DNA of 64,000 nt from Streptomyces sp. M41(2017) (GCF_002078175.1 NZ_MWFK01000001.1:2170001-2234000); one strand, 5' to 3'; positions 1 through 8,281 are shown, counted from the stretch's first letter. Numbers and translations are program-made. The notes: generated by a model from the letters alone, not told the origin.

Positions 1-581
1 TCGTCGACCCGAGTCCCCGGGTGGTCGACGCGGCGACCGCCGAGGGCTACGCGGGTGTGATCGGTGACGCCACGCGCAGCGATGTCCTGATGCGCGCCGA
101 GCTGCACCGGGCGCGACAGATCATCATCGCCACGCAGCGCGACGACACGGCCGTGCTCGTGACCCTGACGGCCCGGCAGCTCAACCGCGGGGCGAAGATC
201 GTCGCCGCCGTGCGCGAGGAGGAGAACGCGCCCCTGCTCAAACAGTCCGGCGCCGACGCCGTCATCACCAGTGCCAGCGCGGCCGGACGCCTGCTCGGCC
301 TCTCCGTGCTCAGCCCCGCCGCCGGCATGGTGATGGAGGACCTGATCCATCAGGGCAGCGGGCTCGACATGGTCGAGCGACCCGTCATAAAGGCCGAGGT
401 GGGCAAGGGGGTGCGGGAGACTTCCGACCTGGTGGTCAGCGTCGTCCGGGGACATCGCGTCCTCGGGTACGACGATCCGGCCGTCGGCACCCTCCAGTTG
501 ACGGACCGGCTCATCACGATCGCGCGGGTCACGCCGGGCACCCAGGTGACACCGGGGAACCGGATCCGCCCGCAGGACTAG
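1..581 (+). CDS. TrkA/RCK-domain potassium channel protein, 5' end outside window
   Basis: The reading frame is open to the left edge, so about 192 C-terminal residues are visible. It begins inside an RCK/TrkA-N Rossmann domain: the acidic strand end VDPSPR, then VIGDATRSDVL and an IIIATQRDD segment, all typical of TrkA-N. The remainder is a TrkA-C-like domain running to the TAG stop. Such proteins gate K+ channels in response to NAD(H) or nucleotides; in Streptomyces this arrangement usually follows two membrane helices, which would lie upstream of the window. The channel assignment is therefore inference and the RCK fold is what is seen. The next gene starts 31 bp downstream on the same strand. 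Confidence 0.8.
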   Translation, partial: VDPSPRVVDAATAEGYAGVIGDATRSDVLMRAELHRARQIIIATQRDDTAVLVTLTARQLNRGAKIVAAVREEENAPLLKQSGADAVITSASAAGRLLGLSVLSPAAGMVMEDLIHQGSGLDMVERPVIKAEVGKGVRETSDLVVSVVRGHRVLGYDDPAVGTLQLTDRLITIARVTPGTQVTPGNRIRPQD

Positions 582-612
582 GGAGCCACCACCCAGGAGT
601 AGCGTCGTCCTC

Positions 613-1599
613 ATGTACGCGATCACGATTCCTGAACCTGGTGGGCCCGAGGCGCTGGTGTGGGACGAGGTCCCCGATCCGGTGGCGGGCGAGGGCGAAG
701 TGCTGGTCGAGGTGGTGGCCAGCGCCGTCAACCGTGCCGATCTGCTGCAGCGGCAGGGCATGTACAACCCGCCGCCCGGAGCCTCCGCCTACCCCGGCCT
801 CGAATGCTCGGGCCGCGTCGTCCAGGTCGGCACCGGGGTCTCGGGCTGGGCCGTCGGCGACGAGGTGTGCGCGCTGCTCGCCGGCGGCGGATACGCCCAG
901 AAGGTCGCCGTTCGGGCGGGGCAGCTGCTCCCCGTCCCCAAGGGCCTGAACCTGTTGCAGGCGGCGGCGCTGCCCGAGGTGACGTGCACCGTCTGGTCGA
1001 ACGTCTTCATGGTCTCCCACCTGCTCCCCGGCGAGACGCTGCTCGTGCACGGCGGATCCAGCGGCATCGGCACCATGGCGATCCAGCTGGCCAAGGCCGT
1101 CGGCGCGAAGGTCGCCGTCACGGCGGGAACGAAGGAGAAGCTCGACTTCTGTGCCGAGCTGGGCGCGGACATCCTGATCAACTACCGCGAGCAGGACTTC
1201 GTCGAGGAGATCGAGCGGGCCACCGACGGGGCGGGCGCCGACGTCATCCTCGACAACATGGGTGCCAAGTACCTCGACCGGAACGTGCGCGCCCTCGCGG
1301 TGAACGGACGGCTCGCCATCATCGGCATGCAGGGAGGGGTCAAGGGCGAACTGAACATCGCCACCCTCCTGAACAAGCGCGCCGCCGTCAGCGCCACCTC
1401 GCTGCGTGCCCGGCCGCTCAGCGAGAAGACGGCCATCGTGGCGGCCGTACGCGAGCATGTGTGGCCGTTGATCGACGGCGGTCACGTCCGGCCGGTCGTG
1501 GACCGCGAGCTGCCGATGAGCGAGGCGGGCGCGGCGCACCGGGTGCTGGAGGAGAGCGGCCACATCGGCAAGGTCCTGCTGGTCGCACCGCAGAGCTGA
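613..1599 (+). CDS. PIG3-like NAD(P)H quinone oxidoreductase
   Basis: A 328-aa medium-chain dehydrogenase/reductase of the quinone oxidoreductase branch. The N-terminal GroES-like part carries NRADLLQRQGMY followed by a PPPGAS segment, the signature of the PIG3 (TP53I3) subgroup. The nucleotide-binding loop VHGGSSGIG lies at about residues 145-153. No structural zinc cysteine cluster is present, as expected for QOR-type rather than alcohol-dehydrogenase-type members. The family reduces quinones or similar electrophiles with NADPH in the cytosol. Length is normal. It follows the TrkA gene by 31 bp and may be cotranscribed with it. Confidence 0.9.
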   Translation: MYAITIPEPGGPEALVWDEVPDPVAGEGEVLVEVVASAVNRADLLQRQGMYNPPPGASAYPGLECSGRVVQVGTGVSGWAVGDEVCALLAGGGYAQKVAVRAGQLLPVPKGLNLLQAAALPEVTCTVWSNVFMVSHLLPGETLLVHGGSSGIGTMAIQLAKAVGAKVAVTAGTKEKLDFCAELGADILINYREQDFVEEIERATDGAGADVILDNMGAKYLDRNVRALAVNGRLAIIGMQGGVKGELNIATLLNKRAAVSATSLRARPLSEKTAIVAAVREHVWPLIDGGHVRPVVDRELPMSEAGAAHRVLEESGHIGKVLLVAPQS

Positions 1600-1643
1600 G
1601 TCCACGCGGCTTCGAAGGCGCACCGTGTCCCTCGCGGTGTGCC

Positions 1644-2129
1644 TCAGCCGCGGCGGACGCGCAGGCCCACGAAGGCGAGGCCCAGCCCGAGACCCACGAG
1701 GATCAGGCCGCCGCCCAGCGGCAGTACCTGCCACACCGGCTCGGTGGTGGACCCGGGGCTCACGACGCTCTGCTGCACGGGAGCCGGGTCGTCCCGCGCC
1801 TCGGGAACGTCACCCACCTGGCTGAGCCCGGAGTCGATGCCGCTGCCGATGTCCGTGCCGGAGTCCGAGTCCTCGGGTTCGGGTGAGTCCTCGTCGGGGC
1901 GTCCCGGTCGCACCCGGCCCTCGCCCGCGAGGCTCCCGGCGCGTGAGGCGTCCGGCGTCGGAATGGCCCGTCCGGGCTCGGGGGCGCCCGGTCCGGGCTG
2001 TCCGAGGGACCCGGTGGACGCGAGGATCCCGGCGGCCGGCGGGGCGGCGTTCGCCGCCGGGCCGGTGCCGCAGAGCAGGGCGGCAGCGAGCAGCCCGGCC
2101 GTGGGCAGGATGCGGAGCCATGGAGTCAC
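1644..2129 (-). CDS. Secreted, C-terminally anchored protein of unknown function
   Basis: A 161-aa protein with a clear signal peptide (about residues 1-28, cleavage after AANA). A long Pro/Gly/Asp/Ser-rich low-complexity middle follows, and then a hydrophobic C-terminal segment (about 136-156) ending in RVRRG. This predicts a type I cell-surface protein with an extracellular stalk. No LPxTG sorting motif is visible. No enzymatic domain was recognised. It is convergent with the oxidoreductase gene, with 44 bp between stops, and divergent from bpa. Confidence 0.7.
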   Translation of the reverse strand: MTPWLRILPTAGLLAAALLCGTGPAANAAPPAAGILASTGSLGQPGPGAPEPGRAIPTPDASRAGSLAGEGRVRPGRPDEDSPEPEDSDSGTDIGSGIDSGLSQVGDVPEARDDPAPVQQSVVSPGSTTEPVWQVLPLGGGLILVGLGLGLAFVGLRVRRG

Positions 2130-2358
2130 GCCGGTGACCCCCTCCCGGTGCGGTTCGCCAAGACGAGTGCCGTGATCGACGGGACAAGCCTCACATGAGG
2201 GATCGTTCGCGGCATCCCGGCAGAAAGTGGCGCTCCGTGAGCGCCCGCGGACCGTCCGCGTGGCACCGGACGGCGAACGGCCGCTCCCGTACCTCGCGGA
2301 TCACCGTGTGGAGGGGGCGCCACCGTGATGGAGTGCACGGGTGCGAGAGAATGGCGGC

Positions 2359-2901
2359 ATGGAGATGCCGAGGAACGAAAGGTCGCCGGAGAACCCTCAG
2401 ATCCTGGTTGTCGGCCAGGACGGTATGGCTCTCGGTGGCACCGGAGACGAGGACTCCCGCGAGGTCCCGGTCACGGAGATGGTGGAACAGCCCGCCAAGG
2501 TGATGCGTATCGGCAGCATGATCAAGCAGCTGCTGGAGGAAGTGCGCGCGGCACCTCTGGACGAGGCGAGCAGGGCCCGGCTCAAGGAGATCCACGCCAG
2601 TTCCGTGAAGGAGCTGGAGGACGGGCTGGCCCCCGAGCTCGTCGACGAACTGGAGCGGCTCTCCCTGCCCTTCGCCGACGAGACGACGCCCAGCGACGCG
2701 GAACTGCGGATCGCGCAGGCCCAGTTGGTGGGCTGGCTCGAGGGACTCTTCCACGGGATCCAGACGACCCTCTTCGCCCAGCAGATGGCGGCGAGGGCAC
2801 AGCTGGAGCAGATGCGCCGTGCGCTCCCGCCGGGTGTCGGCGGGGCGGAGGGCGACGAGGATCCCCGGACGGGGGGCCGCTCGGGCGGCCCGTACCTGTA
2901 G
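2359..2901 (+). CDS. bpa: Bacterial proteasome activator Bpa
   Basis: About 180 aa, matching the actinobacterial Bpa/PafE family. These form an ATP-independent dodecameric ring that docks on the 20S proteasome and feeds it unfolded substrates. Visible family features are the N-terminal QILVVGQDG strand, the helical core VMRIGSMIKQLLEEVR, the helix LVGWLEGLFHGIQ and the PPGVGG linker. The last residues, GGPYL, fit the C-terminal hydrophobic-Tyr-X motif that inserts into proteasome alpha-ring pockets. I chose ATG 2359 (MEMPRNE) over the upstream GTG 2341 because family members begin there; the ribosome binding site is weak. Proteasome core genes are not in this window. Confidence 0.87.
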   Translation: MEMPRNERSPENPQILVVGQDGMALGGTGDEDSREVPVTEMVEQPAKVMRIGSMIKQLLEEVRAAPLDEASRARLKEIHASSVKELEDGLAPELVDELERLSLPFADETTPSDAELRIAQAQLVGWLEGLFHGIQTTLFAQQMAARAQLEQMRRALPPGVGGAEGDEDPRTGGRSGGPYL

Positions 2902-2959
2902 CCCCACGGATCACCGGGTCCTCCCGGACACCTGATCCGCCCACGTCACCCCGAACGGG

Positions 2960-2989
2960 ACGGGCCCGGCACGGAAGTGCCGGGCCCGT
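2960..2989. terminator. Bidirectional hairpin terminator between bpa and a kinase gene
   Basis: A 13-bp perfect stem (2960-2972 with 2977-2989) around loop GGAA, followed by TTC on the plus strand. It sits between two convergent genes and can serve both. The lack of a long T-tract is usual for Streptomyces. Confidence 0.75.
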
Positions 2990-3015
2990 TCACGTCGGTG
3001 CGGGTGCGGGGTGCC

Positions 3016-4632
3016 TCAGGAGGGGTCGCCCGACGACACCTTGAGCTCGATCTCCGGCATCTTCTTGGGGTCGACGTCCGTGCCCGACGACGGGAACTGA
3101 TCCATGATCGTGTCCTCGCCGTAGGTGTTCTCGTCGACGCGGGTGACCTTCATCTGCCAGCCGGCCGCCTGGAAGCAGGACTTCACCGAGGTGAGGTTCT
3201 TGAACTGGAAGTCCGGGACCTGGATCTTGTCCGGGTCGTTGTAGGACTCCTGGGCGTCCGTGCACACGTCGGTGTCGACGGTCTTCGACGTGTCCGGACC
3301 CTTGTGGCCGCTCACCACGGAGGGCGACGCGCTGGTGGTGTCATCGCCGCCCTTGGTGTCGTCGCCGCTGCCGCCGCCGTTCAGGACGAGCGCCGTGATC
3401 AGGCCGCCGATCGCGATGAGGGAGACGACGATCGCGCCGATCACCACACCCCTGTTGCTCTTCCCGCCGCCCGAGCCGGGCGTCGGGTGCTGCGGGGTGA
3501 GGTTGTACGGCGGCGGGGTCGACGTGCCGTGCTGCGGGGCGTAGGCGGAGGTCTGCTGGGCCGGCGTCTGGTAGCCGCCCTGCTGCGGGTAGCCGTAGGA
3601 GGGGGCGGGTGTGCCGTACGGGCCCGGCTGGTACGGGGTCTGGACGGGGCCCGGGGCCGGGGTGCCCTGATCGACGGGCGGGAAGACGGCCGAGGCGACG
3701 CCCGCGCCGCTCGGCGTCTGGGCGCCCGGCACGATGCTGGGCGGGGCGGCGTGGAAGGACTGGGCGACCCGCAGGCACTCGTCGCGCATGGCCTCGGCGC
3801 TCGGGAAGCGCTCGTTCGGGTTCTTCTTCAGCGCGCGGGCGACCAGCGCGTCCACCCCGGGGGGCAGCGAGCGGTTCACCGAGGAGGGGGCGACCGGCTC
3901 CTCCTGGACGTGCGCGTACGCGATGGCCAGCGGGGAGTCCGCCTCGAACGGCAGGCGTCCGGTCACCAGCTGGAACAGCATGATGCCCACCGAGTAGAGG
4001 TCGGACCGGGCGTCGACGCCCCGGCCCAGCGCCTGCTCGGGGGAGAGGTACTGCGGGGTGCCGACGACCATGCCGGTCTGGGTCATGGAGGTGACGCCGG
4101 ACTGCATGGCGCGGGCGATGCCGAAGTCCATGACCTTCACGACGTTGCGCTTGGTCATCATCACGTTGCCCGGCTTGATGTCCCTGTGGACCAGGCCCAT
4201 CTCGTGGCTGATCTCCAGGGCCGCCAGCACGTCCGCGGTGATCTTCAGGGCCTTGTCGGCGGGCATCGCGCCGTACTGCTGGATGTCCGCCTCGAGGACC
4301 GAGCCGAGCGGCTTGCCCTCGATGTACTCCATGACGATGTACGGCGTCGTCATGCCGTCGAGGTCGTCCTCGCCGGTGTCGAAGACCGAGACGATGTTCG
4401 TGTGGGTGAGCTTGGCCACCGACTGGGCCTCGCGGCGGAAGCGCTCGCGGAAGGCCTGCTCGCGGCCGAGTTCGGTGTGCAGCGTCTTGATCGCGACCTG
4501 CCGGTCGAGCACCGAGTCGTACGCGAGGTGCACCGAGGCCATGCCGCCCTCGCCGAGCAGATCGCGCAGCTGGTAGCGGCCGCCGGCGACCGCACGCCCC
4601 GCATACCGGCCCTGTGCGCCGTCCTGGCTCAT
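3016..4632 (-). CDS. Transmembrane Ser/Thr protein kinase with one C-terminal PASTA-like domain
   Basis: A 538-aa Hanks-type kinase. The glycine loop GEGGMA is at about 28-33, the ATP lysine at K49 (VAIK), the catalytic loop HRDIKPGN at 149-156 and DFG at 169-171. The activation loop has the GTPQYLSPEQ anchor of PknB-like kinases. A Pro/Gln/Tyr-rich linker, one transmembrane helix (about 395-418), a Ser/Asp stretch and a single PASTA-like domain make up the rest. PASTA domains typically sense peptidoglycan or lipid II. PknB of Mycobacterium has four, so one copy is minimal. It is divergent from another kinase gene at 4935; the 302-bp gap must hold both promoters. Confidence 0.93.
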   Translation of the reverse strand: MSQDGAQGRYAGRAVAGGRYQLRDLLGEGGMASVHLAYDSVLDRQVAIKTLHTELGREQAFRERFRREAQSVAKLTHTNIVSVFDTGEDDLDGMTTPYIVMEYIEGKPLGSVLEADIQQYGAMPADKALKITADVLAALEISHEMGLVHRDIKPGNVMMTKRNVVKVMDFGIARAMQSGVTSMTQTGMVVGTPQYLSPEQALGRGVDARSDLYSVGIMLFQLVTGRLPFEADSPLAIAYAHVQEEPVAPSSVNRSLPPGVDALVARALKKNPNERFPSAEAMRDECLRVAQSFHAAPPSIVPGAQTPSGAGVASAVFPPVDQGTPAPGPVQTPYQPGPYGTPAPSYGYPQQGGYQTPAQQTSAYAPQHGTSTPPPYNLTPQHPTPGSGGGKSNRGVVIGAIVVSLIAIGGLITALVLNGGGSGDDTKGGDDTTSASPSVVSGHKGPDTSKTVDTDVCTDAQESYNDPDKIQVPDFQFKNLTSVKSCFQAAGWQMKVTRVDENTYGEDTIMDQFPSSGTDVDPKKMPEIELKVSSGDPS

Positions 4633-4934
4633 CTTCTGCGTCCCCCGCGGCCGTGATCGATTGGCTTATTCCGGGCCAAGTCTGCCCGAGGCCACTGACA
4701 CGTCAAGCGCGGTGCCCGTTCCGTGACCGTCTGCGAAAGAAGCGTCGCGGAAGCGTTACAGGTGCCGCGCGGCCGGTACACAGAATTTGCACGCACGGAC
4801 CTGGGACGGGTTGGATGGCCCGTCCATCTCACTTTCATCTCGGGCCGACGCCTTGCGCGGAGCCTGTAGCGTGGCCCGACGGAGACCGTAACAACCACCG
4901 CGCAGACCGCGGGCAGAAACGACGGCGAGGACTG
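4633..4934. other. Divergent control region between two kinase genes
   Basis: Non-coding gap of 302 bp that must carry both kinase promoters. It is less GC-rich than its surroundings. I saw no convincing -35/-10 pair, terminator or clear inverted repeat, only TAnnnT hexamers such as TAGCGT at 4867-4872 without a matched -35. Confidence 0.5.
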
Positions 4935-6515
4935 ATGGCACAGCAGCAGCGCGCTCAGGGCCCGTCCGACCCCGAGGCGACTGGCGGCGGTATGTCAGAT
5001 GCGCCCGAGTTGTGGGGTAACGGCGGGCTGGTCGGCGACGGCCGATATCGGCTGACACGCAGACTCGGCCGGGGCGGCATGGCCGAGGTGTTCGCCGCCG
5101 AGGACGTGCGCCTCGGGCGGACCGTCGCGGTCAAGCTGCTCCGGTCCGATCTGGCCGAGGACCCGGTGTCCAAGGCGCGCTTCACGCGCGAGGCCCAGTC
5201 GGTCGCGGGGCTCAACCACCACGCCGTCGTCGCCGTGTACGACTCCGGCGAGGACGTGGTCGGCCACGGCGTCGTCCCGTACATCGTGATGGAGATCGTC
5301 GAGGGTCACACGATCCGCGACCTGCTGATCAACGCCGAGGCCCCCGGGCCCGAGCAGGCGCTGATCATCGTGTCCGGTGTCCTGGAGGCGCTCGCCTACT
5401 CGCACCAGCACGGCATCGTGCACCGCGACATCAAGCCCGCGAACGTGATCATCACGGAGACCGGCGCGGTCAAGGTGATGGACTTCGGTATCGCGCGCGC
5501 CCTGCACGGCGCGCAGTCGACGATGACCCAGACCGGCATGGTCATGGGCACCCCGCAGTACCTCTCCCCGGAGCAGGCGCTCGGCAAGGCCGTCGACCAC
5601 CGTTCCGACCTGTACGCGACCGGCTGTCTGCTGTACGAACTCCTCGCGCTGCGGCCCCCGTTCACCGGCGAGACGCCGCTCTCGGTGGTCTACCAGCACG
5701 TCCAGGACACCCCGGTGCCGCCGTCCCAGGTGTCGAACGCGGCGCCGCCGGAGCTCGACGGGCTCGTCATGCGTGCCCTCGCGAAGGAGCCGGACGACCG
5801 GTTCCAGACCGCCGAGGAGATGCGCGGTCTCGTGCAGTACGGGCTGCAGATGCTGTACGACCAGGGCAGCCACACCGGCACCTGGAACACCGGCCCGGTC
5901 ACCGTGCACGACGGCCTGAACACCCCCGCGGCCGGATTCGCGGGGACGGCCGCGCTGCCGCACCCCGGCGACTCCGGGACCGCGCAGATCCCGGCGCCGA
6001 TGATCCCGCCCTACGGCGGCGGTGACGACGGCGGCTTCGAGGGGCGCGGCAACAGGGGTGGCGGCCGCGGAAAGCTGTGGATCCTCGCGGTGTTCGCCGT
6101 GATCGCGATCGCGGCGGGTGTCGCGCTGGCGCTCAACAACACCGGCGGCGGTGGAGGCGGAGGGACGGGCACGTCGGAGAAGCCGACCAGCACGCACTCC
6201 ACCAAGGACAAAGACTCCGACCAGACGCCCAGCGACGACACTACGGACCAGTCGACGGACGACACGTCGGGCGACAACTCGACGGGCACGGGCGACACCC
6301 CGGACTACACGCCCTCGGACACGCCGTCGGAGACCGATCAGCCGACCGACAAGCCGACCGACAAGCCCACGGACAAGCCCACGAAGCCGACACACAGCGC
6401 CACTGAGGAGCCGTCCGAAGACCCGCCGTCGCCCACTCCGACTCCGCCGGCGGAGTCGGAGGACCCGGGCGGCGACGGCGACGGAGGCCTCACGAGCGGC
6501 GCCGCCGGGCTCTGA
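4935..6515 (+). CDS. Transmembrane Ser/Thr protein kinase with Thr/Asp/Pro-rich extracellular tail
   Basis: About 526 aa from ATG 4935 (preceded by GGCGAGG); an internal ATG at 4992 is an alternative. Kinase landmarks are GRGGMA (46-51), K67 in VAVK, HRDIKPAN (163-170), DFG (183-185) and GTPQYLSPEQ. A single transmembrane helix lies at about 380-402. The outer tail has no PASTA domain; it is a Ser/Thr/Asp-rich stretch with three exact PTDK units and ends in Gly/Ala. It probably lies outside the membrane as a wall-spanning stalk, but its ligand is unknown. The kinase domain closely resembles the divergent neighbour, suggesting duplication followed by loss or exchange of the sensor. Confidence 0.92.
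   Translation: MAQQQRAQGPSDPEATGGGMSDAPELWGNGGLVGDGRYRLTRRLGRGGMAEVFAAEDVRLGRTVAVKLLRSDLAEDPVSKARFTREAQSVAGLNHHAVVAVYDSGEDVVGHGVVPYIVMEIVEGHTIRDLLINAEAPGPEQALIIVSGVLEALAYSHQHGIVHRDIKPANVIITETGAVKVMDFGIARALHGAQSTMTQTGMVMGTPQYLSPEQALGKAVDHRSDLYATGCLLYELLALRPPFTGETPLSVVYQHVQDTPVPPSQVSNAAPPELDGLVMRALAKEPDDRFQTAEEMRGLVQYGLQMLYDQGSHTGTWNTGPVTVHDGLNTPAAGFAGTAALPHPGDSGTAQIPAPMIPPYGGGDDGGFEGRGNRGGGRGKLWILAVFAVIAIAAGVALALNNTGGGGGGGTGTSEKPTSTHSTKDKDSDQTPSDDTTDQSTDDTSGDNSTGTGDTPDYTPSDTPSETDQPTDKPTDKPTDKPTKPTHSATEEPSEDPPSPTPTPPAESEDPGGDGDGGLTSGAAGL
6342..6377 (+). repeat. Three 12-bp units encoding PTDK in a kinase tail
   Basis: Three consecutive 12-bp units (6342-6353, 6354-6365, 6366-6377) encode PTDK, and a partial fourth unit reads PTK. 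Two of the units are identical in DNA, so copy number may vary between strains. Confidence 0.8.
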
Positions 6516-6568
6516 GCCCAGCCGGCCCGCGACGGCCGGACGGTGTCCGGACGGTCCTGAGACGACAG

Positions 6569-6609
6569 CACGCGCGCGTGGAGCCCGGGAAGGGCTCCAC
6601 GCGCGCGTG
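6569..6609. terminator. Long hairpin terminator after kinase gene
   Basis: An 18-bp perfect stem (6569-6586 with 6592-6609) around loop GGGAA, placed between the kinase stop and the convergent flavin-barrel gene. It is symmetric, so it can stop transcription from both sides. Confidence 0.8.
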
Positions 6610-6654
6610 TCTGTGTCACCGGGGAGCCACGGGGCCACAGGGGCGGGCCGGCCG

Positions 6655-7107
6655 TCACAGGACGGGGCTCAGGTGCCCTCCCGCGTCGCCGTCCGTCGAG
6701 TTGACGCTCGCGAACTGCGGCTCGATGCAGAGATAGACCGGCTCGTAGGGGGCGCCGTCGACGAGCGGCGGCGCGGGGCCGAACAGTTCCAGTTCGGCGG
6801 CGGTCGGCTCGACCGGCTCGCACCGGCCCACGATCTGCACGGACCACAGACCCTCGCCGCGCCGCGCGCAGCTCAGGTTGTCGGTGCCGTACGCGACGAC
6901 ACTGCCGGCGCACGCGAGGTGATAGCCGCAGTTCAGAGGCATGCGCAGCAGGACGCGGCCGTCCACGACGATGTGGCGGGCGAACGCGAGGAAGGGCATC
7001 GCGCGCATGCTGGTGGCCACCCGGCCGTAGTCGGTGCGGGCGATCAGTTCCACGGCGAGCCGCTCGTCGGCGTGCCGCCGGTGGTCCGGACGTTCGTCGG
7101 TGGGCAT
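6655..7107 (-). CDS. Pyridoxamine 5'-phosphate oxidase-like split-barrel flavoprotein
   Basis: A 150-aa protein starting at ATG 7107 (MPTDERPDH); the frame is open to 7239 but the earlier part is non-homologous. The segment YGRVATSMRAMPFLAFARHIV, with GRVLLRM and SVVAYG, matches the flavin-binding split-barrel family (Pyridox_ox_2 type), which binds FMN or F420. Substrate unknown. It lies 94 bp downstream of a DevR-like response regulator on the same strand, with a DosR-box-like palindrome in the gap. This suggests hypoxia- or redox-controlled expression. Family call is fairly safe, function is inference. Confidence 0.78.
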   Translation of the reverse strand: MPTDERPDHRRHADERLAVELIARTDYGRVATSMRAMPFLAFARHIVVDGRVLLRMPLNCGYHLACAGSVVAYGTDNLSCARRGEGLWSVQIVGRCEPVEPTAAELELFGPAPPLVDGAPYEPVYLCIEPQFASVNSTDGDAGGHLSPVL

Positions 7108-7161
7108 GACCCCAATGTCCGGGACCGGCCGGGCGGGGAAAAGGGGCACCCGCCCTGCGAG

Positions 7162-7181
7162 GAGGGGCCTTAAGTCCCTAA
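7162..7181 (-). promoter_or_regulatory. DosR/DevR-box-like palindrome
   Basis: The plus-strand sequence GAGGGGCCTTAAGTCCCTAA matches the mycobacterial DosR consensus TTSGGGACTWWAGTCCCSAA at 16 of 20 positions, including GGG, the CTTAAGTCCC core and the final AA. It lies 55 bp upstream of the flavin-barrel start and directly after the DevR-like regulator gene. Confidence 0.55.
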
Positions 7182-7201
7182 AGGGCCGTCTTCCCCGCCG
7201 G

Positions 7202-7897
7202 TCAGCGCTGTTGCTGTTCCGCCTGCATGCGCGCCACATAGGCGGCCGCCTGCGACCGGCGTTCCATTCCCAGCTTGGACAGCAGGCTCGACACGTAATT
7301 CTTGATCGTTTTCTCGGCGAGGTGCAGTCTTTCCCCGATCACGCGATTGGTGAGCCCCTCACCGATCAGGTCGAGGATCCTGCGCTCCTGGTCCGTGAGC
7401 CGTTCCAGTTTTCCGTCGCCCTTGGGGGCCCCGCCGTCCCGCAGCCGCTCCAGGACGCGGGCGGTGGCCACCGGGTCGAGCAGGGACTTTCCGGCCGCCA
7501 CGTCCCGGACGGCCGCGAGCAGCTCGTTGCCCCGGATGTCCTTGAGGACGTAGCCCGAGGCGCCCGCCATGATCGCGTCGAACAGGGCCTCGTCGTCGGA
7601 GAACGAGGTCAGCATCAGACACTTGATGTCCTCGTGCGCGGAGCGGATCTCGCGGCAGACCTCCACGCCGCTGCCGTCGGGAAGGCGGACGTCGAGGACG
7701 GCCACGTCCGGGCGGGTCGCCGGGATGCGGGCCAGCGCGTCGGCCGCCGTTCCCGCCTCGCCGACCACCTCGATGTCGTCCTCGACCGAGAGCAGTTCGT
7801 GGACCCCGCGGCGGACCACTTCATGATCATCGAGGAGAAATACGCTGATTTTCCCGTTTTCCGGCACGGTGTCAGTGTCACACACGATCATGGCCAT
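7202..7897 (-). CDS. NarL/LuxR-family response regulator, DevR/OsdR-like, orphan
   Basis: A 231-aa regulator. The receiver domain (about 16-133) has the acidic pair DD at 23-24, phospho-acceptor D69 in [11 protein letters not shown], the switch threonine in MLTSFSD and the lysine in GYVLKDI. The C-terminal LuxR-type helix-turn-helix (about 165-225) reads [18 protein letters not shown] followed by [11 protein letters not shown]. This composition matches DevR/DosR of Mycobacterium and OsdR of Streptomyces, dormancy and hypoxia regulators. No histidine kinase gene adjoins it. The start at ATG 7897 has GAGGG a few bases upstream. The DosR-like box just downstream supports regulation of the neighbouring flavoprotein. 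Confidence 0.87.
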   Translation of the reverse strand: MAMIVCDTDTVPENGKISVFLLDDHEVVRRGVHELLSVEDDIEVVGEAGTAADALARIPATRPDVAVLDVRLPDGSGVEVCREIRSAHEDIKCLMLTSFSDDEALFDAIMAGASGYVLKDIRGNELLAAVRDVAAGKSLLDPVATARVLERLRDGGAPKGDGKLERLTDQERRILDLIGEGLTNRVIGERLHLAEKTIKNYVSSLLSKLGMERRSQAAAYVARMQAEQQQR

Positions 7898-8020
7898 TGC
7901 CCTCGGGTGAACTCTTCCCGTGCCCGGGGTGGCCGGGATAACGTGCCGGTGTTCCGGCCCCCTGCAAGGCTGTGACCAGTGCTGTGACCAGCGAGTGTTC
8001 CCGACCGGCGCGGTTTACTA

Positions 8021-8052
8021 GGAAATCCACGTTTCGAAGTACTTGGATTTCC
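8021..8052. promoter_or_regulatory. 9-bp perfect inverted repeat upstream of bkdA
   Basis: GGAAATCCA (8021-8029) is repeated inverted as TGGATTTCC (8044-8052), separated by 14 bp that include TTCGAA (8033-8038) near the centre. It lies about 25 bp upstream of the proposed -35. Likely a regulator operator; the protein is unknown. Confidence 0.6.
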
Positions 8053-8078
8053 AATCAAAATCGCAGGTCAGGATAGGT

Positions 8079-8108
8079 TTCACAGAATTGTGAAGCACTG
8101 GGTAACGT
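8079..8108 (+). promoter_or_regulatory. Likely bkd promoter with operator over the -35
   Basis: The -35 TTCACA (8079-8084) and -10 TAACGT (8103-8108) are 18 bp apart, fitting a HrdB-type promoter. The -35 is one arm of an inverted repeat, TTCACA-GAAT-TGTGAA (8079-8094), so a bound regulator would block polymerase. The leader to the bkdA start would be about 165 nt. Confidence 0.5.
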
Positions 8109-8281
8109 GACTTGTGCAGGGCGCTCGCCGGGGCACCTGTCACGCCTGTTCCCGGCCGAGTGGCACCCACCCCGTGCACGGGTGCCGGAACAGGCGAGCC
8201 GATCCCCCGAGCCCAAAAAGCGGGCGAGGGGGACCCCAGCCTTCCGGCAATCCCGGGGGCCGGACCGACGGAGGAGCACAC

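Larger units (their letters stand above)
7898..8281. other. Intergenic control region upstream of bkd operon
   Basis: A 384-bp gap between the divergent response-regulator and bkdA genes. The part from 8010 to 8110 is unusually AT-rich for this genome and holds two inverted repeats and a plausible promoter, listed separately. From 8110 to 8280 there is a long leader ending in the GAGGAG ribosome binding site. Confidence 0.7.

Noticed and set aside
2977..4656. A 559-codon plus-strand frame opposite the PASTA kinase
   Set aside because: Antisense shadow rich in Arg, Gly and Val without any family motif; the minus-strand kinase is certain.
6342..6377. Short tandem units as a possible CRISPR or minisatellite
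   Set aside because: The units are 12 bp, have no spacers and encode a regular PTDK stalk in a kinase.
8077..8096. GTTTCAC and GTGAAGC half-sites resembling a second parS
   Set aside because: The halves are 6 bp apart and one base differs; ParB needs the contiguous palindrome. Better read as a promoter operator.
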